Made by a program: the position numbers and the translations under genes. A DNA stretch of 64,000 nucleotides from Hahella sp050299855 (GTDB taxonomy: Bacteria; Pseudomonadota; Gammaproteobacteria; Pseudomonadales; Oleiphilaceae), in the NCBI GenBank assembly GCA_050299855.1, contig JBNKWQ010000030.1:124001-188000 (forward strand). Reading direction: 5' to 3'. The notes beneath the pieces were generated by a model. That model saw nothing but the letters and a program-made list of their open reading frames with translations. It ran no database searches and was not told where the DNA came from. Position 1 is the stretch's first letter; each line of letters starts with the position of its first letter. Positions 27,236 through 36,371 of this stretch are shown here, piece after piece.

Positions 27236-27700
27236 ATGACTGATCACTCCATTACGATCGAATCGATCATTTCGCCCGCCCTGACCCGTAGCCGGGTCGC
27301 GGGCTCTTCCAAGAAAAAAGTCCTGGAATATATTGCACAGCTGGTAGCCCAGCACTTCCCTTTTTTGGATGAGAATGCACTCTTTACCAACCTTATCTGC
27401 CGGGAAAGACTTGGCAGCACCGGCATTGGCCAGGGAATAGCCATACCCCATTGCCGCCTGGAAAACTGTGACAGAGTAATAGGTGCGCTTATTACACTCT
27501 CTGAAAAGATTCCATTTGACTCTATCGATAACGAACCTGTAGACCTTCTGTTTGTTCTGATTGTTCCTCAGGAAGCGACCAGCGAACATCTGGATCTGTT
27601 AAGCCAATTGGCGCAAAAATTCAATAACCGCAGTTATTGTGAAAAGCTACGCCAATGTGAAGACGACCAAGCACTGTTTAAAATTGCGATGGGTGACTAG
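27236..27700 (+). CDS. ptsN: Nitrogen PTS enzyme IIA
   Basis: This 154-residue EIIA-Ntr protein carries the phospho-acceptor His72 in IAIPHCRL and the SKKKVLEYIAQLVAQ helix, with VPQEATSEHLDLLSQLAQ downstream. It receives phosphate from NPr and in relatives regulates potassium transport, sigma-54-related functions and stress. It begins 8 bases after hpf, so the two are probably co-transcribed. Confidence 0.95.
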   Translation: MTDHSITIESIISPALTRSRVAGSSKKKVLEYIAQLVAQHFPFLDENALFTNLICRERLGSTGIGQGIAIPHCRLENCDRVIGALITLSEKIPFDSIDNEPVDLLFVLIVPQEATSEHLDLLSQLAQKFNNRSYCEKLRQCEDDQALFKIAMGD

Positions 27701-27776
27701 CGCTTAATTCACACCATTCATTTCTAACAAAATCACGTATAACTTGGATTCACTTTCAACTTCTTTGGAACGGACC

Positions 27777-28637
27777 ATGAAGCTGATAATTGTAAGCGGC
27801 CGCTCAGGATCAGGTAAAAGTACAGCCCTCCATGTCCTGGAAGACATGGGCTATTACTGCATCGACAATTTACCGATTGGCCTTTTGGGTCCGCTGACTC
27901 AGGAAGCGTTATATGAAAGCGCCGGTCATGCTGAAAAAATTGCGGTTAGCATAGATGCCAGAAATCTGTACAGGGAGTTAGACGACTTCCCTATAATCTA
28001 TAACCGACTCAAGTCTGAGCAACTGGATATCGAGATTATTTACCTTGATGCCAAGGATGACACTCTACTGAAACGCTTTCACGCCACTCGGCGCAAGCAT
28101 CCACTCAGCAGTAAAAGCATCTCCCTGAATGAAGCAATACTGAAGGAAAAGAACCTTCTGGAACCGATTGCTTCACTGGCTAATCTATATATCGATACCA
28201 GCGACCTTTCACTCTACCAACTCAGAGACCAGGTTAAACTCCGGGTACTGGGTCGTAAAGGACAAGATTTAGCACTGCTATTCCAGAGCTTTGGTTTCAA
28301 ACATGGTGTTCCTTCAGATTCAGACTATGTATTTGATGTGCGCTGTTTACCGAATCCTTACTGGGATACTGCGCTAAGGAGCTTCAAGGGTACAGATCCG
28401 GAAATCATCGATTTTCTGAAAAAGCATCCTGAGTGTGCACAGATGGTGAACGATATTATTGCCTTCCTTGAAACCTGGATCCCATGTTTTCAAAACAGTA
28501 ACCGGACTTACATGACCGTGAGTATCGGTTGCACTGGCGGTCATCATCGCTCGGTATATATCAGTGAACAACTAGCAGACTTTTTTCGCCAAAAATATGA
28601 TAACGTTCAGGTTCGCCACAAAGAGCTCGCACATTAA
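27777..28637 (+). CDS. rapZ: RNase adaptor protein RapZ
   Basis: This 286-residue protein has Walker A GRSGSGKST (residues 8-16), the YYCIDNLP motif, DVRCLPNPYW and the C-terminal GCTGGHHRSVY motif with the residues that bind glucosamine 6-phosphate and RNA in E. coli RapZ. ATG 27777 is preferred over a TTG 33 bases upstream because MKLIIVSGRSGSGKS is the family start. RapZ guides RNase E to the GlmZ small RNA in enterics; in Pseudomonas relatives the target is not established. Confidence 0.95.
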   Translation: MKLIIVSGRSGSGKSTALHVLEDMGYYCIDNLPIGLLGPLTQEALYESAGHAEKIAVSIDARNLYRELDDFPIIYNRLKSEQLDIEIIYLDAKDDTLLKRFHATRRKHPLSSKSISLNEAILKEKNLLEPIASLANLYIDTSDLSLYQLRDQVKLRVLGRKGQDLALLFQSFGFKHGVPSDSDYVFDVRCLPNPYWDTALRSFKGTDPEIIDFLKKHPECAQMVNDIIAFLETWIPCFQNSNRTYMTVSIGCTGGHHRSVYISEQLADFFRQKYDNVQVRHKELAH

Positions 28638-28683
28638 CTTTAACCTGCTGATCCCAAAGGCATTAACGGCATAGTATGCGCAC

Positions 28684-28953
28684 ATGATTCAAGAAAAGGT
28701 CATCATCATCAACAAGCTGGGGCTCCATGCCAGAGCTGCTGCCAAGTTTGTCAGTACAGCTGCCAGATTCGGCAGCATGGTTAAAGTTTCCAAAGGCCCG
28801 CAACAGGTCGATGGAAAAAGCATCATGGCCGTTATGATGCTGGCTGCTAGCAAAGGTACCGAACTCGAATTATTGGTTGATGGGCCGGATGAAGAGGAAG
28901 CTTTCGGGGCAATCAAGAACCTGATTGAAGACTATTTTGGTGAAGGAGAATAA
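28684..28953 (+). CDS. ptsO: HPr-like phosphocarrier NPr
   Basis: This 89-residue HPr-family protein has the active-site His15 in LGLHARAAAKFV and GKSIMAVMMLAASKG containing the conserved Ser region. It lacks features of sugar-PTS HPr regulation and lies after ptsN and rapZ, the standard position for NPr. It relays phosphate from PtsP (absent here) to PtsN. Confidence 0.95.
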   Translation: MIQEKVIIINKLGLHARAAAKFVSTAARFGSMVKVSKGPQQVDGKSIMAVMMLAASKGTELELLVDGPDEEEAFGAIKNLIEDYFGEGE

Positions 28954-29148
28954 AGGTCGCTGTAGCTTTCTGGCATTACCAGATTGGCTAACTCGCACTT
29001 CAATTATCACCGCAGCCTTTAAAAAACTCACCTATCAGATAAAAGCCCTACCACAAGCATATTGGGTGGCTGGCAGGGCCACTGGTCATTTCATCTCGAA
29101 AAGTAATACTCCACATGAAATTAATTAGTCAATTTACTGATTTTATTT

Positions 29149-29187
29149 AGCTCTTTTTAGAACATAACTTACACTTTAAAAAGAGCT
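29149..29187. promoter_or_regulatory. 11-bp perfect inverted repeat, possible operator upstream of mgtE
   Basis: AGCTCTTTTTA (29149-29159) and TAAAAAGAGCT (29177-29187) are exact reverse complements around 17 bases. The -35 element of a candidate promoter lies in the central part and the right arm lies in its spacer, as expected of an operator; a transcript hairpin is the alternative. Confidence 0.5.
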
Positions 29188-29197
29188 CCATTATACT
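29169..29197 (+). promoter_or_regulatory. Candidate sigma-70 promoter upstream of mgtE
   Basis: TTACAC (29169-29174), a 17-base spacer and TATACT (29192-29197). The mgtE start is about 164 bases further on, leaving a long leader that contains a tandem repeat. Confidence 0.5.
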
Positions 29198-29256
29198 TGA
29201 AAAGTTTTTTTGCCTGACTCGGCTGGATCGCACCATAGCGAAATAAAAGCAGAGCA

Positions 29257-29300
29257 ACATGGCTCTACTGCTCACTGGACATGGCTCTACTGTTCACCGA
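29257..29300. repeat. 22-bp tandem duplication upstream of mgtE
   Basis: Copies at 29257-29278 and 29279-29300 share ACATGGCTCTACTG, then one C/T difference, then TCAC, and diverge at the last three bases. The duplication lies about 60 bases before mgtE, in its likely leader. Confidence 0.85.
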
Positions 29301-29360
29301 TAGCTAGAACCGCTCACCTAAAAGCCCAGTCAGGACACATCCAGACACCGGAAATCCCAA

Positions 29361-30722
29361 ATGCCCCAGGCCGCTGAAAAGAACACAGCCAAGATAAGAT
29401 TACGCTCCCTGACAGAAGCGCTGGAAAGCGGTTCACTACAGCAGGTAACACGCATTCTTAACGGCGGCCTATCTCCCAGCGATATTGCCCACCTGCTTGA
29501 ATCCTCCCCCCCCAAAGAGCGGAAGTTGCTCTGGCAATTGGTGGATGATGAATTGGACGGCGAGGTTCTTCAGTATCTAAGCGACGAAATCAGGTCAGAC
29601 TTCCTGAGTGAAATGAATGCCCAAGACGTTATCGATATCGCTGAAGATTTCGAAATGGATGACTTGGCGGACCTGTTGCAGCAGTTGCCGGAAGCGGTCA
29701 TTCGAGAAGTTCTGGATTCCATGGACACCCAGGATCGTCATCGCCTGGAAGAGGTTCTTGCCTACCCTGATGATGTTGCCGGCGGCTTGATGAATACCGA
29801 TATGGTGACCGTCCGGCCAGATATCACTGTCGATGTGGCACTTCGCTATTTACGAAGCCATAAAAGCCTTCCTAACATGACGGATAGCCTGGCAGTCGTG
29901 AACCGTCGGGATATGTTTATCGGCGTGCTGCCAATTACCACACTGCTGGTCTCCAACCTGAACTCTACCGTACGCGAAATTATGCGAACTGATATCGAAG
30001 GTATTCCAGCCACTATGTCTGAAAGGGAGGTTGCCACTCTATTCGAACGCCATGACCTTGTTTCCGCACCGGTTATCGATGTTAGCGGCCGACTCCTTGG
30101 GCGGATCACCATTGATGACGTGGTCGACGTTATCCGCGAAAGCGCCGACCACGAAATCATGAGCATGGCAGGTCTGGACGAAGAAGAAGACATGTTTGCC
30201 CCCATTATGAAAACCGCCAAAAGCAGGGCTGTCTGGCTGGGAATCAACCTGATCACGGCCTTCCTGGCTTCTGCGGTGATTGGTATCTTTGAAGAAACTA
30301 TCGCCAAGGTGGTCGCTCTGGCGGTGCTAATGCCTATTGTCGCCAGTATGGGGGGCATTGCCGGAAGCCAGGCACTCACTCTGGTCATTCGAGGAATGGC
30401 AACAGGGAAAGTGGCTTCCAGCAATATTCGCTGGCTGATGAACCGGGAGTTCCTGGTAGGTGCATTCAATGGAACATTGTGGGCTTTAGTCGTGGCGGCT
30501 GCGGCTATGGTCTGGTTTAACGATATGAAGATCGGCCTTCTCATTGCATCCGCTATGGCCATCAATTTGACCGTGGCAGCATTGGTAGGTACAGCGCTGC
30601 CGATGCTGCTGAAAAGTCTAAAAATAGACCCGGCCCTGGCCGGCGGAGTTATTCTGACTACAGTGACTGACGTGGTTGGATTTATGTCCTTCTTAGGCCT
30701 TGCCACTATTGCCTACGCCTGA
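29361..30722 (+). CDS. mgtE: Magnesium transporter MgtE
   Basis: This 453-residue protein has the MgtE layout: an N-terminal helical superhelix (about residues 20-135; LLQQLPEAVIREVLDSM), two CBS domains (about 140-265; AGGLMNTDMVTVRPDITV and FERHDLVSAPVID) and five membrane segments in the last 170 residues, with MPIVASMGGIAGSQALTLVIRG as the conserved pore motif and LAGGVILTTVTDVVGF at the end. The cytoplasmic domains gate the pore by sensing internal magnesium. It stands alone between the nitrogen-PTS genes and darP. Confidence 0.95.
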   Translation: MPQAAEKNTAKIRLRSLTEALESGSLQQVTRILNGGLSPSDIAHLLESSPPKERKLLWQLVDDELDGEVLQYLSDEIRSDFLSEMNAQDVIDIAEDFEMDDLADLLQQLPEAVIREVLDSMDTQDRHRLEEVLAYPDDVAGGLMNTDMVTVRPDITVDVALRYLRSHKSLPNMTDSLAVVNRRDMFIGVLPITTLLVSNLNSTVREIMRTDIEGIPATMSEREVATLFERHDLVSAPVIDVSGRLLGRITIDDVVDVIRESADHEIMSMAGLDEEEDMFAPIMKTAKSRAVWLGINLITAFLASAVIGIFEETIAKVVALAVLMPIVASMGGIAGSQALTLVIRGMATGKVASSNIRWLMNREFLVGAFNGTLWALVVAAAAMVWFNDMKIGLLIASAMAINLTVAALVGTALPMLLKSLKIDPALAGGVILTTVTDVVGFMSFLGLATIAYA

Positions 30723-30757
30723 CCAATCGAATAGAAAACCTCAGCGCCATAATCCGC

Positions 30758-30763
30758 TATAAT
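30758..30763 (+). promoter_or_regulatory. Candidate -10 box upstream of darP
   Basis: A perfect TATAAT lies 52 bases before the darP start. The -35 region is weak. Confidence 0.4.
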
Positions 30764-30814
30764 AGTTTCATTTAGTCGGGTACGTTTATTTAACAATAAC
30801 CAATGAGATGAATC

Positions 30815-31345
30815 ATGCAACACCGTAACTTCGACGATAACGAAGACAATTCTGATGACGACGAATTTGGCCCCAGTAAATCCAGTCGCAAAAGGGCCAT
30901 GCAGGCTCTGCAGGATCTGGGTAAGGAACTCAGTGCTCTCAGACCAGAACAACTGGACGAACTCCCAATTTCAGACCGCCTTCGGGAAGCACTGATTGAT
31001 TATCAAAAATTTCCGACACACGAGGCCAAACGACGCCAGCTGCAATATGTCGGCAAGTTGATGCGCGAAATCAATGAAGAGGAAATTCAGCCTTACCTTG
31101 ATAAATTTACCGAAGGTTCGGTTAGCCAGACAGCACTTCACCACCAAATAGAGCGTTGGCGTGATCAGCTACTTGAAGGTGACAACGAGGCCCTCACTGA
31201 GTTTGTCGATACTTACCCAGGAGGCGATATCCAACATTTACGTCATCTGATTCGCAATGCAAAGAAAGATATTGAGCAATTCAAGAATCGTGGCGCGGGG
31301 AAAAAACTCTACCGCTATTTAAGGGAGTTGATGGAGGAAGAGTAA
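30815..31345 (+). CDS. darP: Ribosome biogenesis factor DarP (YjgA, DUF615)
   Basis: This 176-residue, highly charged helical protein starts with a disordered acidic stretch, then KSSRKRAMQALQDLGKEL, the conserved core LPISDRLREALIDYQKFPTHEAKRRQLQYVGKLMR in part, and an end rich in basic helix KKLYRYLREL. This matches YjgA/DUF615, which binds late 50S assembly intermediates. It is convergent with the nitrilase gene across 34 bases. Confidence 0.92.
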   Translation: MQHRNFDDNEDNSDDDEFGPSKSSRKRAMQALQDLGKELSALRPEQLDELPISDRLREALIDYQKFPTHEAKRRQLQYVGKLMREINEEEIQPYLDKFTEGSVSQTALHHQIERWRDQLLEGDNEALTEFVDTYPGGDIQHLRHLIRNAKKDIEQFKNRGAGKKLYRYLRELMEEE

Positions 31346-31379
31346 CAGCAGACAGGATTTAACAATATCCATCTTACAT

Positions 31380-32270
31380 CTATGTCTTAAAAATCCGGTG
31401 TTTGAGCACTGGCATTTTAGCTCTTACCTTATTGACCACACGTTGATCGATTTCTGCCAACACCAATCCTTCACCGGTTTTTTCGCGACAGTCCAAAACG
31501 CTTCCCCAGGGATCTACAATCATAGAGTGGCCGAAAGTAATGCGGGTACTACTATGCTGCCCACCCTGTCCGGCAGCGACTACATAAACCTGATTTTCGA
31601 TAGCACGGGCTCTGAGAAGGACTTCCCAGTGCGCTTCGCCTGTCGCCTGGGTAAAAGCTGCAGGCACTACTATCCAGGTCGCCCCCAGCTCGACCAGACG
31701 GCGGTAGAGCTCGGGAAAACGCAAATCGTAACAGATAGACAATCCCAGGCGTCCTGCAGGCGTATCCACCACAACCGCTTCGGTGCCGGGTTCAAACCAA
31801 TGTGACTCACGGTATTGACCATGCTGGTCATCGACATCCACATCAAACAGATGAACCTTGTCATAGCGTGCGACCTCTTCGCCCCGATTATTCACCACCC
31901 AACAGGCAGAGCGCACCCTGCCAGACACGTCACTACCGTCCCCGCGCTGTGCGCAAGGTAGTGAACCGGCCACGAGCCAAACCTGATATTCCCTGGCGAG
32001 TCTGGCCAGCTCAGAACGAACGGGGCTTTCAGGGCTGCACTCCTGCTGCCCCAACCCAATGGATTGCTGGCTGTCCAGCAAGGCAAAATTTTCCGGTAGA
32101 ACGACCACTTTCGCACCGGAGAAAGCAGCTTCCTTCACCCAATGAGCTACACGCTCGATATTGAAGGCAAGGTCCTTTCCACTGACTAACTGAACTGCCG
32201 CAATCCTGATTTTTCCAGGTTGTTCCGTGCTGTCAGACCCTTGATTAGGTTTTAGGTCTAATGTTCCCAC
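31380..32270 (-). CDS. Nitrilase-superfamily amidase (Nit1/deaminated-glutathione amidase type)
   Basis: This 296-residue carbon-nitrogen hydrolase has the catalytic triad Glu60 (VVLPENFA), Lys138 (RYDKVHLFDVDV) and Cys180 (LSICYDLRFPELYR). The CYDLRFPELYR and GSLP spellings match the Nit1/YbeM-like branch that hydrolyses deaminated glutathione, so that substrate is likely but not proven. Start is GTG 32270, backed by GGAGGAG 7 bases upstream. It lies 20 bases after yhdP, and the yhdP-nitrilase pair following rng is conserved in Pseudomonas relatives. Confidence 0.9.
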   Translation of the reverse strand: MGTLDLKPNQGSDSTEQPGKIRIAAVQLVSGKDLAFNIERVAHWVKEAAFSGAKVVVLPENFALLDSQQSIGLGQQECSPESPVRSELARLAREYQVWLVAGSLPCAQRGDGSDVSGRVRSACWVVNNRGEEVARYDKVHLFDVDVDDQHGQYRESHWFEPGTEAVVVDTPAGRLGLSICYDLRFPELYRRLVELGATWIVVPAAFTQATGEAHWEVLLRARAIENQVYVVAAGQGGQHSSTRITFGHSMIVDPWGSVLDCREKTGEGLVLAEIDQRVVNKVRAKMPVLKHRIFKT

Positions 32271-32290
32271 CGGTTTCTCCTCCAGTCTAA

Positions 32291-35200
32291 TTAATCATTT
32301 TCCTTGCGGGACTTTCGGTTGCTACCGGCAGATGACCCGGACTGATCGAATATTTGTTTCAGTTTCACTTGAGGGTCCTGAAACGTGCCTTTCACTTCGT
32401 ATGTTGCACTGGTCAGACTGCTCAATGAATCACCTAACAATTTATCTATCAGATATAAGGCTCCGCCGACCTGAGGAGCCCCAACTAACAGTGCTGCCAA
32501 AGGCAGGTTTTGCGTCAATGGCAATACCACGACCATGGTAAGGTCCAGGCTGTCATCGACCACACTGGTCTGGCCAGTAATTTTATAGGCACTCGATGGT
32601 CCCTGAATGGCCAGAGGGGTTTCGATCCGGAAAACTCCTTCCTGAACCCTGGCACTGCCTTCAATCTTGTCGTATGCCAATCCGCTCTTATACAGGTCGG
32701 AAAAATCCAGTTTTAGACGCCGGGTAATGGAATCTGTATTGAGGATACCAAAGACCCGAAACAGCTGAGTCTGGCTCGATGCTTCAGTAATAGTGCCGGA
32801 AGACAAAGAAGTGGAAAGCTGGCCGCTGACATTTGCCCAGTCAAATTCCAACGGAGATTGCCCCCATACTATACCCGCCTTTACCTCGTATTCCTGTGCC
32901 GTGATCGGCGCAGTTTTGGACCAGTTGGTAAAAAGCTTTTCAATATTTTTACCCTTAAGCTCCCCCGTCAGAATTGAGTTGTGCACCTGCGTTATAGGGT
33001 CATATAGCCAGGTAAGACGTGCAGACACCTCTCCTCCGGCCACCTTGCCGGAGACATTATTCAAGATCACGCCTTCATCGCGGGCTTCTGCTTCCCAGGA
33101 CCAGCTGCCATAGCTTTGATCGCCCAATTTCAAGTCGTTGACGGCAACTTGCGCCAGCGGAATATCTTCCGGAAGTAATGCCGATGTATCGGCCTCATCA
33201 GCCTTACTCAGATGTAGCCTTTCAAACTCAGCAATCGGAGCAATCTTCCCTTCAAGGTCAATCTGCAAGCTCCCATTTATCCTGTTTCCATCATACAGGC
33301 TCACCACTGCGCTATTTTTCATGACCTTGCCGACAGCCTGCTCTTCCCGAGATCGGACATCGGATGATTGATCGGAGAGCTTTCGCAGACGGGCGCGAAC
33401 CTCCTTAAATTTCTCGCCGGCAATATCCAATTGGCCAAGCCTTATATCTGTATCCCCCAGCCAGTCTGGCCAAGTAAATAAAGCAGCGGATTTTGCAGAA
33501 TTTGCTGTAGCTTGTGATGGCGCTTCATCCAGATATGACCTGATAAATTGAGACCATTCCTCAACATTCAGATGCTCCAGGCGTCCACGAATGTTGACAC
33601 CTGACTTGGGAAGTGTATTTTCACCCTGTGCATTAAACCTGACCAGACCGCGTGTAATTCCCCCACTACCCTCTTCCAGGTTCATTTCCAGCAACTTATT
33701 CCAGTCTAATTTAATGTGCCCCTTCTGGGCTTCCTCCAACCATCGATAATTTACCAGGATGGGCGATGAGCTTCCCACGGCTTTACCAAAGGGATAGGGT
33801 GCATCAATGGCGGTATTCTGCAAATCAGACTTAGCCAGAAGTTCAATGACACTATCAGTATCATTTTCAACTTCAATATTAACGATCAGGGAGTAATCAA
33901 GATCACCTTTAACCGGCAGCCTTGTTTCAATCTCAGCCTGTTCTAACAACTTTGCAGTATCAACACTTCCCTGAATTCCCAATTGCACTTTACGCGACCG
34001 ATCTGTCCAGTTAGTTGTCGTAACCCGAATATTTGCGGGACGCCCTAATACTCCAGCAGCCATATCACTAACGCTAAAACCATTTTGCGTGGTAAATGCC
34101 AGCCGGCCAGTCATATTTGTGAATTCAAGAGGGTGTTCATTAGATACCAGGGACATGTCCTGCAAAGCAGCTTCCAAACGGATATCAGTATAGTCATCCG
34201 ACAGACTGGTCTTGATATCAAGATTGACCTGACTTTCTCCATGCAAAGTCCATCCGGACATTGCAGAGCGCGAATGCTCCGACAGAGGGGATTCAAGCAA
34301 CCAGTAGCGCCAATCATCGTCTGTTGGTTCAAGCTGCGTGACGATGCTCAGCATATTCCTGTTTTCCTGATCCCGCCCTACATGCAGGTCAACATCACTG
34401 ACAACCGTTCCTCCTATCAACCCTTTGTCGATATGACCGTCAACGGTACTGCCTACAATCGACAATTGACCATTAAAACCGGACAAAGGCGGCCAGTTTT
34501 CGTCGAACTTCAGTTCTGCATCTTTCACGTTAAAGAACATTTGTGACTGATGACTACCCGACGGAGCTGACGGACCCACCAGCCCTGTATAAAAATATCC
34601 CCCCTCCGTTACTATCCCACTGGCAACCACTGAGTCCAGCCATTGGTATAGCTCTCCCTCTACTTCGTGACCAGGCACAAACAGGGGTGTAATACGGACA
34701 TCCGCCTCACGTATACCGACGGCCAGCTCAAAAAGGCTGGCGGTGTTATCTACCTTTGGGATATGAATGCTGAAAGTGCCCTGCAGATCCGCCTTTAGTG
34801 TATTCGGGTCGGACAAACTGAGATTATGCCCACTGACTAACAGCCCATCGTCCAAAACCTTCCAATACACCCCTCCCTCACCATAAGCAAATGTCCAGGG
34901 CTCAAAAAACAAGTCAGGAAAGTTAATGCCCAACTGCTCATTGGCGAATATTACTTCACCAGCATCAGCCGTTGCCTGGACATAGCCATTGATTCTCTCC
35001 CCTCCTGGCGCTCCGCCGTAGGGCAGAATGTTGATCTCTTCGAGCTCCGAGGCAAAATCGATTAATGAACCTGACTGATCCAACCGCACACGGATATTGT
35101 TCATCCAGCCATCAGGCGAGTAGTGACCCAGTGTGCGTGCTAGCTTTTCCGATAAGGCACCGGATTGCTGTGCGAAATCTTTCAATATTCCAATATTGAG

Positions 35201-36328
35201 GCGATCAATGCGAACCTCCGTAGCGACCTGCCGGGGCTGACTCTCAGAGTCTGGGCTGACAACTGCGTCATCTGACTGGACAGTATTATTCAGGTTGTTG
35301 CGTGCAAACAACGCCTGAAACTTCCCAATTTCCAGTGACTGTCCCGACCATTTAAATTCAAGCTCACTGCCTGAAACCTGCCACTGCTGGGCCTGTTTTT
35401 CAGCCCTTAACTTGGCTTCAAGTTTTTCGATTGGCGCCTGCGCGAGACCCTCTTGCTGCCACTGCAAGTCAGCAATGGCAACATCCGCCGCCAAGGAGTT
35501 AAAGTATCCCCCGACAATACTGAGCCAGACACTCCCTTTGGTTTCAAAACCCGTAATTCTGGTGGCATCTAGCTCCAGCATATCCAATACAGGGTCTAGG
35601 ATCTCACTGTCACGCCAGGATAAATAGAGCAATGCATTGAGGCCCGGCTCATCAACTTCGGGAGTTTCATGCAGGGAAAAAATACCTATAGGGTCGCTGT
35701 CGTCAGCACTGTGAACAAAACCGGATGCGCGTATTCCATCGCCATCGGCATTAAGATTCATAACCGGAATCAGCCAGGTGGCGGCATGTTCATTTTTGAA
35801 TTTCCAGTGGATACGTATATTTCTCAACTCGAGGGTTGGCGAAGCCAGAATATCGTTGAGATTGCCCCAATCCCAGTCTGAATCTTCTACTCCGGGATCG
35901 GACGTAACCGGCAGCCCCTGTAGTGACCAGCGACCATCCTTGGTTTGTTCGACACTAACGTTAACATCACCAAGTTCGATATGCTCGAACACCAACCCCA
36001 GATTGAACAGACTAGCCAGCATATCTGGTTGGATTAATATGGATTCAAGTCTAAGGAGTTCTGTGGAATCAGATGCGGCATCCGACACAGTTACATTTGA
36101 TAAAGACAGAACAGGATCAAGGCCATCCCAGCTTCCCTGCATTTCACCTATATGAACGCTGATCCCCAGCGATTCCTGCAGCAGAACTTCAAGGTCATCT
36201 TTAAAGGTGGCCACCGAACCGAAGAAATTGCGTCCGACAGCAACATAGGTTGCAACCAGCACTAACAACGCTAGTGCAACATACCAGACAATCTGGGTTG
36301 CTTTGACAGCCAGTGATTTTGTGATCAT
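32291..36328 (-). CDS. yhdP: YhdP-family AsmA-like inter-membrane lipid transport protein
   Basis: This very long protein of about 1345 residues has one N-terminal membrane helix (IVWYVALALLVLVATYVAVG) and then a periplasmic chain of repeated beta-strand segments of the DUF3971/AsmA type, ending with a conserved LTMVVVLPLTQNLPLAALLVGAPQVGGALYLIDKLLGD stretch (read in parts). E. coli YhdP is one of the AsmA-like bridges that carry phospholipids to the outer membrane. ATG 36328 is chosen over a TTG 24 bases upstream. The gene lies downstream of rng, 43 bases apart, as in enterics and pseudomonads. Confidence 0.93.
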   Translation of the reverse strand: MITKSLAVKATQIVWYVALALLVLVATYVAVGRNFFGSVATFKDDLEVLLQESLGISVHIGEMQGSWDGLDPVLSLSNVTVSDAASDSTELLRLESILIQPDMLASLFNLGLVFEHIELGDVNVSVEQTKDGRWSLQGLPVTSDPGVEDSDWDWGNLNDILASPTLELRNIRIHWKFKNEHAATWLIPVMNLNADGDGIRASGFVHSADDSDPIGIFSLHETPEVDEPGLNALLYLSWRDSEILDPVLDMLELDATRITGFETKGSVWLSIVGGYFNSLAADVAIADLQWQQEGLAQAPIEKLEAKLRAEKQAQQWQVSGSELEFKWSGQSLEIGKFQALFARNNLNNTVQSDDAVVSPDSESQPRQVATEVRIDRLNIGILKDFAQQSGALSEKLARTLGHYSPDGWMNNIRVRLDQSGSLIDFASELEEINILPYGGAPGGERINGYVQATADAGEVIFANEQLGINFPDLFFEPWTFAYGEGGVYWKVLDDGLLVSGHNLSLSDPNTLKADLQGTFSIHIPKVDNTASLFELAVGIREADVRITPLFVPGHEVEGELYQWLDSVVASGIVTEGGYFYTGLVGPSAPSGSHQSQMFFNVKDAELKFDENWPPLSGFNGQLSIVGSTVDGHIDKGLIGGTVVSDVDLHVGRDQENRNMLSIVTQLEPTDDDWRYWLLESPLSEHSRSAMSGWTLHGESQVNLDIKTSLSDDYTDIRLEAALQDMSLVSNEHPLEFTNMTGRLAFTTQNGFSVSDMAAGVLGRPANIRVTTTNWTDRSRKVQLGIQGSVDTAKLLEQAEIETRLPVKGDLDYSLIVNIEVENDTDSVIELLAKSDLQNTAIDAPYPFGKAVGSSSPILVNYRWLEEAQKGHIKLDWNKLLEMNLEEGSGGITRGLVRFNAQGENTLPKSGVNIRGRLEHLNVEEWSQFIRSYLDEAPSQATANSAKSAALFTWPDWLGDTDIRLGQLDIAGEKFKEVRARLRKLSDQSSDVRSREEQAVGKVMKNSAVVSLYDGNRINGSLQIDLEGKIAPIAEFERLHLSKADEADTSALLPEDIPLAQVAVNDLKLGDQSYGSWSWEAEARDEGVILNNVSGKVAGGEVSARLTWLYDPITQVHNSILTGELKGKNIEKLFTNWSKTAPITAQEYEVKAGIVWGQSPLEFDWANVSGQLSTSLSSGTITEASSQTQLFRVFGILNTDSITRRLKLDFSDLYKSGLAYDKIEGSARVQEGVFRIETPLAIQGPSSAYKITGQTSVVDDSLDLTMVVVLPLTQNLPLAALLVGAPQVGGALYLIDKLLGDSLSSLTSATYEVKGTFQDPQVKLKQIFDQSGSSAGSNRKSRKEND

Positions 36329-36371
36329 TAATTTAAAGCCAGAACAGATCAACTCGCCAGCAAGTGACAGG

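Larger units (their letters stand above)
28954..29360. other. 407-base gap between ptsO and mgtE
   Basis: No coding capacity is convincing. It contains an 11-bp perfect inverted repeat wrapped round a promoter (29149-29197) and a 22-bp tandem duplication (29257-29300). No magnesium-sensing leader structure was recognised. Confidence 0.5.

Noticed and set aside
28925..29128. 67-codon frame after ptsO
   Set aside because: It starts inside ptsO in another frame, has no good ribosome site, and shows no recognisable pattern.
28954..29360. Magnesium riboswitch before mgtE
   Set aside because: No M-box-like conserved core was seen, and this class of bacteria does not commonly use it.
30724..31379. 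tRNA or small RNA gene in the darP region
   Set aside because: No cloverleaf or terminator-like structure was found; the segment is fully explained by darP and its promoter.
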